A stretch of 64,000 nucleotides of DNA from Nitrospirota bacterium (GCA_040755395.1 JBFMAX010000005.1:172957-236956), one strand, 5' to 3'. Positions 31,301 through 38,043 are shown, counted from the first letter of the stretch. Numbers and translations are program-made. Notes: generated by a model not told the origin, from the sequence alone.

Positions 31301-31421
31301 GCTGTTCACCTTGTTCGTGGTGCCCGTGTTCTACTCGCTGATCGCGGCGGAGCGTCAGCCGAGCCCGTCATACGAGGAAATCGAGGAAGAGAAGCCGGTG
31401 ATGGCAGGAGCAAGGGGATGA
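28341..31421 (+). CDS. RND multidrug efflux permease (HAE1 type)
   Basis: 1026 residues, proton-driven inner membrane pump. Starts MRSFTDVFIKHPVLAVVVNLVIVLAGW (TM1). The proton relay Asp pair is in LSVGLVVDDAIVVVENVERH (TM4), and the TM10-11 region reads LITLVGLIAKNGILIVEFAN. Two large periplasmic loops are present. Organisation with the adaptor upstream and a 32-bp gap indicates one transcription unit under the sigma-54 promoter. The substrate is unknown; coupling to an aldehyde-reductase/pirin operon through the same operator hints at toxic organic electrophiles. Confidence 0.95.
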   Translation: MRSFTDVFIKHPVLAVVVNLVIVLAGWRALTTLPVQQYPKIESSSVVIMTVYYGAGAETVRGFLTTPIERAVSAIGGVDYIESTSRAGLSTVTVHLKLNHSSTAALAEVTARLQQVRSELPPEAEPPVIEVQRADRPYASFYLSFTSPERSVPAITDWLVRTLQPQFATLSGVQRVTVEGGRQIAMRVWIDPDRLAAFNLSPGDVQAALRRNNYLAAVGRTKGNLVQVNLLANTDLRSAEEFENLIVADREGAIVRLRDVARVEHGAEEADMVAKYNAAEGVYLGIWPQVGSNEIEVARRLRDEMERIRPTLPKDIDMRLVWDGTMFMRSALTEITKTLGETILIVATVVFLFMGSVRTALVPLVAMPVSLVGAAIFMLAFGFSLNLLTILAIVLSVGLVVDDAIVVVENVERHVRLGRSRTEAALIGARELIGPIIAMTITLATVYAPIGFQGGLTGSLFLEFAITLAAAVVLSGIVAVTLSPVMSSRFVHPQGKEGRLTALVNRGFELVRRAYARLLDAALEMRWAIVTASLLVMVAAWPLYTFSRQELAPVEDQSHISLFFEASPDSTLEATNREHLQVVNALTSFPETDFTWSLTAAWGSFGGLVAKNWTERERSTEDIFGEVYGAVSQVPGLRVFPRLDPPLPTPGQYDVELVLQSDAPVGQMLETTAAVLGAGWQSGKFLYVDTDLKIDLPEARVVLDRERLADLGLDLAGVGRELGTLLGGAYVNRFNFFDRSYKVIPQVGDKDRATVDPLLDLKIKTPGGQLVPVSTFTHIETGVAPRTLNRFQQRNAARVFGGVRPGVTKEEGLRVLEAAAAAGGPHVVLDHAGESRQIRHERSALTVTFGFALVLIYLVLAAQFQSFRDPLIVLLGSVPLAVSGALVFSFLDLTTINIYSQVGLITLVGLIAKNGILIVEFANTQQVRGFSKAAALRQASLTRLRPVLMTSAATVFGHLPLVLVSGPGAAARNSIGTVLVTGMTVGTLFTLFVVPVFYSLIAAERQPSPSYEEIEEEKPVMAGARG

Positions 31422-31439
31422 AATGATTGAGGAGGTCCT

Positions 31440-32186
31440 ATGCAGAACAGCGCCAGGGTGGCGGAGATTGCCCCCGACCATTATGTCATCTCGGTCTATG
31501 TCCCGGAATTCAACCTCCGATTTAACCATTTCCTGATCAAGGACGAGGAGCCGCTGTTGTTTCACACCGGCATGAAACAGATGTTCCCGCTTGTCCGCGA
31601 TGCGGTCGCGCGCATCATTGATCCTTCCACATTGCGCTGGATCTCGTTCAGCCATTTTGAAGCCGACGAATGTGGGGCGCTGAATGAATGGTTGGCGTTG
31701 GCGCCACGGGCAGAGCCGGTGTGCGGTCTGGTCGGGGCGCTCGTCAGCGTGAATGATTTCGCCGTCCGTCAGGCGCACGTGCTCGCGCATGACGAGATTC
31801 TCAAGACCGGCAAGTATCGCTTCCGGCTTCGTCAGACCCCGCATGTCCCGCATAACTGGGAAGCAAGCCTCTTGTTCGAGGAGGTGACGCGTACGTTGCT
31901 GTGCTCGGATCTGTTCACCCATGAAGGAGAGGTGGAGGCGATCACCGAGTCGGACATAGTTGATCGCGCGAAGCGCGCGTTGATCGAGGGGCAGCAAGGA
32001 CCGTTCGCGAACGCATATCCCTACACACCGTTGACTGAACCGATCCTGCTCGGGTTGGCGGATCTCCGGCCGAACCAGTTGGCGGTCATGCATGGATCGG
32101 CGTTCGCTGGGGATGGCGAACGGGCGCTGCGAAACTTGGCAACCGCCATGCGAGAGGTTCTGGGGCCGGGCGTGGAGAGAACGTAA
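31440..32186 (+). CDS. Flavodiiron-like (ODP/metallo-beta-lactamase fold) oxygen-binding protein
   Basis: 248 residues resembling the stand-alone oxygen-binding diiron domain of flavodiiron proteins. The motif [14 protein letters not shown] corresponds to the HxExDH metal site but with Glu in place of the last His. [11 protein letters not shown] supplies the bridging Asp and LAVMHGSAF the last His. The expected His between them is less clear ([11 protein letters not shown]). Membership is good; activity towards oxygen or NO is inference and no flavodoxin domain is attached. GGAGG lies six bases before the ATG and the gene begins 18 bp after the pump gene, so it may be in the same operon. Confidence 0.82.
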   Translation: MQNSARVAEIAPDHYVISVYVPEFNLRFNHFLIKDEEPLLFHTGMKQMFPLVRDAVARIIDPSTLRWISFSHFEADECGALNEWLALAPRAEPVCGLVGALVSVNDFAVRQAHVLAHDEILKTGKYRFRLRQTPHVPHNWEASLLFEEVTRTLLCSDLFTHEGEVEAITESDIVDRAKRALIEGQQGPFANAYPYTPLTEPILLGLADLRPNQLAVMHGSAFAGDGERALRNLATAMREVLGPGVERT

Positions 32187-32298
32187 GCACGTTGCTGCAG
32201 CCGTTTTGTTATGTCGCGCAGGCAGACTGCAGCAACCGTGTTGGTTCGGCGGCCTGAACGTCGCATCCATGATCCGAGTTGCCGGTGAAAAGTAAGAG

Positions 32299-32823
32299 GT
32301 GAATAAAACCATTTTGTACATCGCTGTGTCGCTCGATGGTTTCGTGGCAGGAAAGAATGACGATATTTCCTGGCTCTTCCGATACAACGACGTCGACTAC
32401 GGATACGATGATTTCTTCTCCGGCATCGGCGCAATCATTCAAGGCAGGCTGACCTATGATATCGAAGTCCAACACGGGTGGGAGTTCGCACACAACGTTC
32501 CTATTTTTGTTCTCTCTCATCATGTGCCGGAGCGTAAGCCGCAACGCGAAGACGTGGTCTTTACCGCCGATGATATTGCAGAGGTTCTGAAGAACGCGAA
32601 ACAACTGACAAGCAAAGATGTGTGGATTGAAGGTGGGGCCAACGTGGCGCAGCAGTTCCTCGAGAGAGGGCTTGTCGATGAAATCGTACTCTCGGTAGTT
32701 CCGGTGATCCTCGGAGACGGAATCCGGTTGTTTGGGAAAACTCATGAGCGCATTGAGCTCTCGCTGCGCCGGGTGAGGCAATTCGATAAGGGGTTGGTTC
32801 AGCTCATATATGCCCGAGGATGA
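32299..32823 (+). CDS. RibD C-terminal/dihydrofolate reductase-like protein
   Basis: 174 residues starting with GTG. Typical blocks are YIAVSLDGFVAGKNDDISWL at the N-terminus, IIQGRLTYDI, DVWIEGGANVAQQFLERGLVDEIVLSVVPVILGDGIRLF and a C-terminal strand. This family of small NADPH-dependent reductases has unknown substrates in most bacteria. Base composition looks more AT-rich than its neighbours (many TTT, GAT, AAA codons), which suggests recent acquisition. Its stop overlaps an ATG at 32820. Confidence 0.88.
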   Translation: MNKTILYIAVSLDGFVAGKNDDISWLFRYNDVDYGYDDFFSGIGAIIQGRLTYDIEVQHGWEFAHNVPIFVLSHHVPERKPQREDVVFTADDIAEVLKNAKQLTSKDVWIEGGANVAQQFLERGLVDEIVLSVVPVILGDGIRLFGKTHERIELSLRRVRQFDKGLVQLIYARG

Positions 32824-32840
32824 AAGGGAGTTTCTTATCC

Positions 32841-33212
32841 ATGGCGATCACTCTGAACCATACGATCGTGCCGGCGCGAGACAAGGTCGCGGCGGCGAAG
32901 TTTTTCGCGAGGATTTTCGGATTGCCGTTCGACGAGAGCGCAGTCGGGTATTTTGCGCCCGTGCAAGTCAACGAGACGCTGACGCTCGATTTCGACGACG
33001 ACGTCGACCGGTTCGACGTCCATCATTGCGCGTTCAAGGTCAGTGAAGAGGAGTTCGACGCGATCTTCGGCCGTATCCAGGCCGAAGGCATTCCCTACGG
33101 CAGCGAGCCGCGCGCCTTGGAGAATATGGACATCAACCATCGCGGCGGCGGACGCGGGGTGTACTTTCGCGACCCGAACGGGCATATCCTCGAACTGCTG
33201 ACCGTGGGATAA
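32841..33212 (+). CDS. VOC family protein (glyoxalase/bleomycin-resistance fold)
   Basis: 123 residues from ATG 32841, chosen because GGGAG lies about ten bases upstream and MAITLNHTIVPARDKV is the natural start; an ATG at 32820 overlaps the previous stop. One VOC module pair: LNHTIVPARDKVAAAKFFARIFGL and FDVHHCAFKVSEEEFDAIFGRIQAEGIPYG, ending VYFRDPNGHILELLTVG, with metal-type residues His and Glu in HHCAF and LELL. Substrate unknown. Context with the RibD-like gene suggests a small detoxification cassette. Confidence 0.88.
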   Translation: MAITLNHTIVPARDKVAAAKFFARIFGLPFDESAVGYFAPVQVNETLTLDFDDDVDRFDVHHCAFKVSEEEFDAIFGRIQAEGIPYGSEPRALENMDINHRGGGRGVYFRDPNGHILELLTVG

Positions 33213-33228
33213 AGAGATCGTCTCTCGC

Positions 33229-33274
33229 CGATCGTGAAGCATGATTGTTGGTCTGTCTGGTCTGTTTGGTTCGA
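33229..33274. repeat. GGTCTGTCTGGT-type repeat, copy 1
   Basis: GATCGTGAAGCATGATTG then TTGGTCTGTCTGGTCTGTTT. The same string TCGTGAAGC(A/G)TGATT(G/C)TTGGTCT heads the longer copy at 34684. Confidence 0.6.
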
Positions 33275-33317
33275 GTAACGAGAGAAACCGGACAATTCCC
33301 CCAGTAGTAGACGGTCA

Positions 33318-33370
33318 TTCACGAACTGCTGGACGTGCTGCGTGAGCAAATGAAACAAAGTTTCCCCTTT
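33318..33370. pseudogene. Remnant copy of the antitoxin gene 3' end
   Basis: TTCACGAACTGCTGGA (33318-33333) and, after a 3-bp gap, a 24-bp stretch ending GTGAGCAAATGAAACAAAG (33337-33360) are identical to 36024-36039 and 36056-36079, the end and downstream flank of the antitoxin-like gene at 35783. This copy has lost 13 bp between the two blocks and has no gene upstream. Confidence 0.6.
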
Positions 33371-33394
33371 TCCTCGACAGCAAGGAGTTCACCG

Positions 33395-34612
33395 ATGAAA
33401 ACACTCATGTTGGCGATCGTGATGGTCGGCGTCATGTCGAGCTACGCGTCGGCCCAGCCACAGGAGATAGAGTTTACGCCGGGTCCGCGGATGATCCGCG
33501 CCATCGAGCAACTGGCCGGATCCTATGCGCACCTCGGCCAACATCTCGGGTTGACGGCGCAGCAGAAGGAGGCGATGGCCGGGCTCGTTCAGCGGATAAA
33601 GACCGAGATGTGGATGAAGGAGGCGGTGCTGGTCGGCATGTTCCAGGAGTTGGAGGAGAAGCGCCGCTACGGGTTGTTGCAGGACAGTGAGTACCGCGTT
33701 GCTAATGCGCTGACCGGAGGCATCGAGACCGATGAGCTCAATCTCTTCATCGAGACGCTCGCCGCCCTGCGCGGCGTGCTGACGGCCGATCAACAGGCCA
33801 AGCTTCGCGCGGCGTCGCATCCGACGATGGGGTTCCGTCTCTCGCAGGGATTCAACACGAAAATCGGCTTGATGTCCTTGGAAGGGATCGGACGGGTCTA
33901 CAACGGCTACCGCGACGAGCTGCGCCTGACCGAGGCTCAGGCGCAAGCCGTTCACTCCCTGCTCGAAAGCGCCCGGCGCGAGGTGCTGCGATTAGGCACG
34001 GAGATCGATCTCAGCCGCGTGGAAGCCGATGAGCTGGTGATGCGGCCGGACGTGGATCCCGAGGTGATTCGCGCCAAAATGCAGAAGACCGGCGAGACGG
34101 AAGGCGTGCTCTTCAACAAGCTCTTCGCGGTCTCGGACCAGATCAACGCGCAGTTGACGGAGGAGCAGCGGAAAAAGCTGGCCGAACTCAAACAGACCTC
34201 CCAACGCCAGGCCGCAGGCAGGGAGCCGACGGGTCATGCGGGGACCGGTTATAGAGAGCGCCAGGGCTTCCTCGGCTTCGATTACTTTCTCGATCAAATC
34301 GGGCGCCTGGGGCTTACGCCGGAACAGGTCGCAGCGTTAGTGGCTGTGAAAAACGAGACGAGAAAAACGGTCTTGATCGAGCAGGCGAAGCTCAAGGGGG
34401 CCGAACTGAAACTCATGAACCTTCTTCGTGATCAGGATTCGCGGACACCGGTGTCCGAAGAGAAGATCGCGACCGCCGTTCATGGCCTTGAAGAAGTGCG
34501 GAGCAGGATCACCCACGTGAAGGCGCTCGGCTATCTCAACGCGCGACAGATCCTCACCCGAGAGCAGCAACAACGCGTGCATCCTCCGCAGACGCTTGAG
34601 GACGGCAGGTAG
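33395..34612 (+). CDS. Periplasmic LTXXQ-repeat protein (Spy/CpxP-like)
   Basis: 405 residues from ATG 33395, which has AAGGAG eight bases upstream; the open frame begins earlier but inside remnant DNA. The signal peptide is MKTLMLAIVMVGVMSSYASA. Helical mature part with repeated LTxxQ-type motifs: LGLTAQQKEAM, LTADQQAKL, LRLTEAQAQAV, LTEEQRKKL, LGLTPEQVAAL and LTREQQQRV. Spy/CpxP/CnrX-type proteins with one or two such motifs chaperone periplasmic proteins or sense metals. Six in a chain of this length is unusual. Its neighbours (efflux pump, small reductases) fit an envelope-stress role. Confidence 0.8.
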   Translation: MKTLMLAIVMVGVMSSYASAQPQEIEFTPGPRMIRAIEQLAGSYAHLGQHLGLTAQQKEAMAGLVQRIKTEMWMKEAVLVGMFQELEEKRRYGLLQDSEYRVANALTGGIETDELNLFIETLAALRGVLTADQQAKLRAASHPTMGFRLSQGFNTKIGLMSLEGIGRVYNGYRDELRLTEAQAQAVHSLLESARREVLRLGTEIDLSRVEADELVMRPDVDPEVIRAKMQKTGETEGVLFNKLFAVSDQINAQLTEEQRKKLAELKQTSQRQAAGREPTGHAGTGYRERQGFLGFDYFLDQIGRLGLTPEQVAALVAVKNETRKTVLIEQAKLKGAELKLMNLLRDQDSRTPVSEEKIATAVHGLEEVRSRITHVKALGYLNARQILTREQQQRVHPPQTLEDGR

Positions 34613-34683
34613 GAGCTTGCCGGCATTCGCTCCGGGATTGGCTGTTTGGTCCTCCACGGCGCCCGCACGATCTTATCTCGTTG

Positions 34684-34799
34684 TTCGTGAAGCGTGATTC
34701 TTGGTCTATCTGGTTCGTTGGGTCTATCTGGTTCGTTGGGTCTATCTGGTCTGTTTGGTTCTGTGCACGAGATAGACCAGATAGACGAGACAGACCATC
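34684..34799. repeat. GGTCTATCTGGT-type repeat, hairpin copy
   Basis: Tandem words GGTCTATCTGGTTCGTTG repeated about three times to 34760, then the reverse complement AGATAGACCAGATAGACG and AGACAGACCA (about 34770-34797). The two halves can form a long imperfect hairpin. Confidence 0.65.
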
Positions 34800-34990
34800 T
34801 TCGCTTGCCTTCCGCATGTGCCATAAGCATATACGCCATACGCTCCTCCTCCCTCTATGCGACGCTGCTGGGAACCGCTGGGGATGTCAGTGGACCTTTG
34901 GCAAGTGAGCTTCAGAAATGGTGGGATTGCTTCCCTCGTATGGGTTGACACCGTAGCTACTGATAAGTAGTCTGTCCCCATTTCCTTGTC

Positions 34991-35070
34991 AGAGAGACCG
35001 AATAGACCAGACAGACCAGATAGACTGCCCTTGCTTGCTCCTCGCCCCTTGCCCCTTGGCTCTGGCCTTC
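34991..35070. repeat. GACCAGATAGAC and CTTGCCCC word repeats
   Basis: GAGAGACCGAATAGACCAGA, CAGACCAGATAGAC, then CTCCTCGCCCCTTGCCCCTT. The first block is the reverse complement of the GGTCTATCTGG family. Confidence 0.55.
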
Positions 35071-35266
35071 CTACTAATTGGGGCGGCGTCGCCGGGGACG
35101 GCGGTGTCAGAAAGATTTTGACTGACACGCCGCACAGATGGGATTTCTGATCCAGCATAGGTTGACACCGACTCCAGCAAAAAGTAGCCTGTCTTCGGCT
35201 GTTGCCGTATCAGTACAGAGCGGCAGCGCTTGATCTCTGATAGGTACCACTAGTGAGGAGTTCTGG

Positions 35267-35539
35267 TTGAATAGACTCGTCTTCCGTGTTCACGCGATTA
35301 AGCGCATGTTTCAGCGACACATTTCCGAGATCGATGTGAAGGATGCGCTGGAAAACGGTGAAACAATTGAGACATATCAGAATGACAAACCGTATCCCAG
35401 CAAACTCGTGTTGGGATGGTGTGGCAAACGCCCTTTGCATGTCGTGGTCGCAGAGAATAGCGAGAATCAGGAAACCATTACAGTGTACGAGCCTGATCCT
35501 CAGGAATGGGAGGACGGTTTGAGAAGGAGGCGACGATGA
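35267..35539 (+). CDS. DUF4258 family putative toxin
   Basis: 90 residues from TTG 35267, with GAGGAG six bases upstream. The sequence RVHAIKRMFQRHISEIDVKDALENGETIETY followed by YPSKLVLGWCGKRPLHVVVAEN fits DUF4258, a small RelE/MqsR-like fold often encoded next to a YgiT/MqsA-type zinc-finger antitoxin. The stop overlaps the next gene's ATG (ATGA). Toxin activity is inferred from context; such proteins usually cleave mRNA. Codon use is more AT-rich than the window average, which fits transfer. Confidence 0.82.
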   Translation: MNRLVFRVHAIKRMFQRHISEIDVKDALENGETIETYQNDKPYPSKLVLGWCGKRPLHVVVAENSENQETITVYEPDPQEWEDGLRRRRR

Positions 35540-35763
35540 AATGCGTCATCTGCAAGAATGGAACAACCCGGGCGGGGAAAGCGACAGTCACGCTGGAAAG
35601 AGAGGAGACAACCCTCGTCATCAAAGGCGTTCCTGCCGAGGTGTGCGAGAACTGCGGCGAAGAATACGTGGACGACAAAACCACCGCCCGTTTACTGAGA
35701 ACAGCCGAGGAAGCTGCAAGGGCCGGAGTTCAGGTGGATGTGCGCTTGTTTGAGGCAGCATAA
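35536..35763 (+). CDS. YgiT/MqsA-type zinc-finger antitoxin
   Basis: 75 residues from ATG 35536 (AAGGAGGCGACG upstream), overlapping the DUF4258 gene by four bases. Two CxxC zinc pairs, MKCVICKNG and VCENCGEEYVDD, are typical of the YgiT-type N-terminal domain, followed by a helix ending ARAGVQVDVRLFEAA. No full HTH domain is present, so this is the short form that neutralises DUF4258 partners. The gene order toxin then antitoxin is that of mqsRA. Confidence 0.85.
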   Translation: MKCVICKNGTTRAGKATVTLEREETTLVIKGVPAEVCENCGEEYVDDKTTARLLRTAEEAARAGVQVDVRLFEAA

Positions 35764-35782
35764 TGAAGAATCCAGAGAAACG

Positions 35783-36064
35783 ATGAAAAAGAAACGATCC
35801 GGATCATCAGCGCGAGACAAGCGAGCCGGAAAGATGCCCGACTCGCAGATTGATTGTTTCGATATCCCGGAAGCGACGGATGCAAAATTGAGACGCATGC
35901 GCCGCGTTGGCAGGCCATCCAGTGGAATAGCGAAACAGCTCATCGCCATTCGTCTGTCACCACGTCTCTTGCATCAGTTGCGGAAGATGGCCGGCCAGCC
36001 AGGGAAACCGTATCAGACGCTCCTTCACGAACTGCTGGAGCGAGCCGCTTTTCGAGCTGCGTGA
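35783..36064 (+). CDS. BrnA/CopG-like putative antitoxin
   Basis: 93 residues from ATG 35783. A basic, poorly ordered N-terminus precedes KQLIAIRLSPRLLHQLRKMAGQPGKPYQTLLHELLERAAF, which resembles the ribbon-helix-helix end of BrnA-type antitoxins (xxIRLxxxLLxxLRxxA..GxxYQTLLNxxLxxA). It follows the YgiT-type gene by 19 bp, so the locus may be a three-gene unit, or this may be an orphan antitoxin whose BrnT-like toxin is lost. Its 3' end and flank are partly duplicated at 33318. Confidence 0.7.
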   Translation: MKKKRSGSSARDKRAGKMPDSQIDCFDIPEATDAKLRRMRRVGRPSSGIAKQLIAIRLSPRLLHQLRKMAGQPGKPYQTLLHELLERAAFRAA

Positions 36065-36157
36065 GCAAATGAAACAAAGATTCCCGACCCTTTTTTCCTG
36101 CTCCGACCCCTTTTTCCTGCTCTGCTCGTTGTTGCACGCGTCCGGTTGAGTGATGGG

Positions 36158-36357
36158 TTAGGCCGCAGACTGATAGACCTGGTGGATTTTCTGGTCAATT
36201 CGCTCCCTGTACTTCGACAAGTAGTCGTCGAGGGACTTTCGTTGTTTCCCCGAGTGCGAAGGATCACCTGGTAAGGCTGGAGGGTGGGCCACTCGAGCCG
36301 AGTGAAGTCGCGACCGGGGGGAATCTCGACATGTATGTGCGGAGGCGGGTGATCGTT
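36158..36357 (-). pseudogene. Frameshifted small gene remnant (DUF4160-like start)
   Basis: Reading on the minus strand from about 36357: NDHPPPHIHVEIPPGRDFT, RLEWPTLQPYQVILR, then a frame change, then GKQRKSLDDYLSKYRERIDQ, KIHQVYQSAA and a stop at 36158. The HPPPHIHV string resembles the start of DUF4160-like proteins. The 5' side runs into an in-frame TAA and the 20-bp tandem repeats, so the gene is truncated as well as frameshifted. Confidence 0.5.
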
Positions 36358-36362
36358 AGTGC

Positions 36363-36402
36363 GAGGGGATTAAAAGGGGTCGGAGGGGATTAAAAGGGGT
36401 CG
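36363..36402. repeat. Two perfect 20-bp tandem repeats
   Basis: GAGGGGATTAAAAGGGGTCG at 36363-36382 and 36383-36402. Sequences of this type often flank decayed mobile or REP-associated transposase loci; no transposase is intact here. Confidence 0.7.
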
Positions 36403-36601
36403 GGAGTCTTAATTGCTTGAAACAAAGATTCCCTTTTTCCCTTTTCTGACGGTCGGGGCCGATAGCGCTGCTCAGACAGAAAGCAACCCCGGAAATCCTT
36501 TTGTCTTGCTCTCCCATTGGCACATCCGCCCTAGGTGAATAACCTGCTGCCGTTCCGCATCCCGTCCCCATGGGCAATCCCACCCATACAAGGAGGATTC
36601 T

Positions 36602-36991
36602 ATGCCGCCGTTCATGCATGCCTATGCCCAGCATACCTATGCGCTGATGCGCATCGTCGCCAAGTTTCTGTTTCTCTGGCATGGGACGCAGAAGTTGTTC
36701 AGCATGCCCATGCCTCCTCCACCCCAACTGCCGTCCTTTGTGATTGCCATTGCCGGGCCGATCGAACTGGTGGGCGGCACGTTGGTGATGATCGGACTGT
36801 TCGCCGGATGGGCGGCGTTCCTCTGCAGCGGGCTGATGGCGTTCGCCTACTGGATGGCGCACGGCACGCAGGCGCTCTTGCCGATCCAAAACATGGGAGA
36901 GCTGGCCGCCCTGTATTGTTTTGTCTTCTTGTGCATCTCCGCCCACGGGTCCGGGATCTGGAGCGTGGACGCGGCGCGCAAAACCGGTTAA
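36602..36991 (+). CDS. DoxX family membrane protein
   Basis: 129 residues, four membrane helices: YALMRIVAKFLFLWHGTQKLF, LPSFVIAIAGPIELVGGTLVMIGLFAGWAAFL, LMAFAYWMAHGT and LAALYCFVFLCISAHGSG. The FLWHGTQKLF and ELVGGxLxxIGLF motifs are diagnostic of DoxX. The family is linked with redox and thiol stress in other bacteria. CAAGGAGGATTCT precedes the ATG. It stands alone, downstream of remnant DNA and upstream of the hairpin array. Confidence 0.93.
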   Translation: MPPFMHAYAQHTYALMRIVAKFLFLWHGTQKLFSMPMPPPPQLPSFVIAIAGPIELVGGTLVMIGLFAGWAAFLCSGLMAFAYWMAHGTQALLPIQNMGELAALYCFVFLCISAHGSGIWSVDAARKTG

Positions 36992-37023
36992 CCCGCATAA
37001 TTCATGACGGTTCGTCGCGTTTC

Positions 37024-37316
37024 ACCCGTTGCTTTGGCCCATTGCAGTTGGCAGAGCAATGGGCGCCCCGAGCAACGGGTGCCCGGGAGTCGCGTCGCGT
37101 AGGACCCATTGCACGGAGCAGAGCAATGGGTACCCCCAAGCACAGCCGCGAAGGACTGAGGCGTACCGGGGACCCGTTGCCCGGCTTCGTGCAACGGGTG
37201 GTCAGTACGTTGACCGACTAAGTGGCGAGCACGCCGGGGACCCATTGCTCCGGGAATGCAATGGGTGCCCAACAGCGTAATCGGGGCGCCCATTGCGCAT
37301 CGCTGTTGCAATGGGC
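37024..37316. repeat. Array of six ACCC(A/G)TTGC...GCAA(C/T)GGGT hairpins
   Basis: Perfect 9-bp inverted arms at 37024-37032/37072-37080 (ACCCGTTGC, enclosing 37037-37045/37056-37064 GCCCATTGC), 37104-37112/37123-37131, 37172-37180/37191-37199, 37240-37248/37258-37266 and 37288-37296/37308-37316. Loops of 9-11 nt differ in sequence. Between copies, arm bases change in both halves together (CCCATTGC with GCAATGGG; CCCGTTGC with GCAACGGG; outer A-T or G-C), so pairing is conserved. Two later copies share the lead-in CCGGGGACCC. The array replaces the 3' end of the DUF2269 gene. Confidence 0.85.
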
Positions 37317-37329
37317 CCAGGCAGTAGAA

Positions 37330-37672
37330 GTGTTTGTGAATAATCCGGGCTAGGAAGTGCGTGAAGGTCGGGATCTGTGCTTGCCTGGCGCGGGTGAGCT
37401 CCGGCGTCGCGGCGCCCTGGGCCAGCGCTTTGTTCGTGCGGCGGCGGAGGCGCATGAAGTGCGGTCATCCACACGCCTGACATGAAGCGGATGACGGCGC
37501 CGTGGACGACGACTCCGTCATAGAACACCGCGATGTTGCGAACGGCTTCGGCGAAGAGGGCAAGATCGCGTACTTTGCGCGAGCGCAGATCCGACAGCCA
37601 CACGCCGATCAGGCCCGCTCCCATGAGCATCACGCCGACCAGATGGACGAAGCGGAGCAACGAATAGGTCAT
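37330..37672 (-). pseudogene. Truncated, frameshifted DUF2269-like membrane protein
   Basis: The minus strand starts at 37672 with MTYSLLRFVHLVGVMLMGAG and continues through AVFYDGVVVHGAVIRFMSGVWMTALHA. The coding sense then shifts by one frame near 37455 into MRLRRRTNKALAQGAATPELTRARQAQIPTFTHFL, which is typical of the C-terminal half of DUF2269 proteins. It ends where the hairpin array begins. Two membrane helices are intact, but the product would be nonfunctional unless frameshifting occurs. Confidence 0.7.
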
Positions 37673-37740
37673 GGGCCAAGTATGCGCTTGTTCAACGGAC
37701 GGGAAAAGCGTAAGAGAGGGCTATCAGGCGAGTCGTCTCT

Positions 37741-37998
37741 ATGGCCTACCTTCGCTATTCGCGCGACTGTGATTGGCATGTCTTCGAGGAGACCAACGAA
37801 GGTGAGGCTGAGCGTCGTCTTGTCGTGCACCACAAGGATCACGAGGCTGAGGGTGGGTCGTATACCGTGAGCATGATTCAGAAGATGTTGGAGTCCGAAG
37901 ATTATTCCGGCATCCCGGGGTACCATCCGCGCTATCGACGACTTCTCCGCGAAGCGTTCGAAGCATGGCTGAGCGAGCAATCCAGCCCGGAAATTTAG
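37741..37998 (+). CDS. 85-residue cytoplasmic protein, unknown
   Basis: MAYLRYSRDCDWHVFEETN opens an acidic, protein-like frame with aromatic residues (YTVSMIQKMLES, YHPRYRRLLREAFEAWLSEQ). No signal peptide, metal site or known domain is apparent. The ribosome binding site is weak. It is divergent from the DUF2269 remnant. Confidence 0.55.
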   Translation: MAYLRYSRDCDWHVFEETNEGEAERRLVVHHKDHEAEGGSYTVSMIQKMLESEDYSGIPGYHPRYRRLLREAFEAWLSEQSSPEI

Positions 37999-38043
37999 TG
38001 GCGGCGCTCTGTCGGCTATTAGCTCCGACCCCTGACGGAGGGA

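Larger units (their letters stand above)
34613..35266. other. 654-bp repeat-rich intergenic region
   Basis: No gene. It holds two blocks of GGTCTATCTGGT-type repeats (34684-34799 and 34991-35028), a CTCGCCCCTTGCCCCTTGG block (about 35031-35070), and two degenerate about 40-bp copies of GGTTGACACCG...AAGTAG(C/T)CTGTC (34945-34979 and 35159-35196). Confidence 0.6.
36065..36601. other. 537-bp gap with gene remnant and tandem repeat
   Basis: Contains TGAAACAAAGATTCCC at about 36070 and again at 36418, CGACCCCTTTTT-type words, a broken gene on the minus strand (36158-36357), and two perfect 20-bp tandem copies of GAGGGGATTAAAAGGGGTCG (36363-36402). DoxX promoter signals must lie in the last 150 bp. 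Confidence 0.55.

Noticed and set aside
37024..37316. CRISPR array
   Set aside because: Units are inverted arms with short variable loops, not direct repeats with uniform spacers, and there are no cas genes.
36988..37455. 155-codon minus-strand frame as a gene
   Set aside because: Its first 45 codons are the displaced frame of the DUF2269 remnant and the rest is translated hairpin array.
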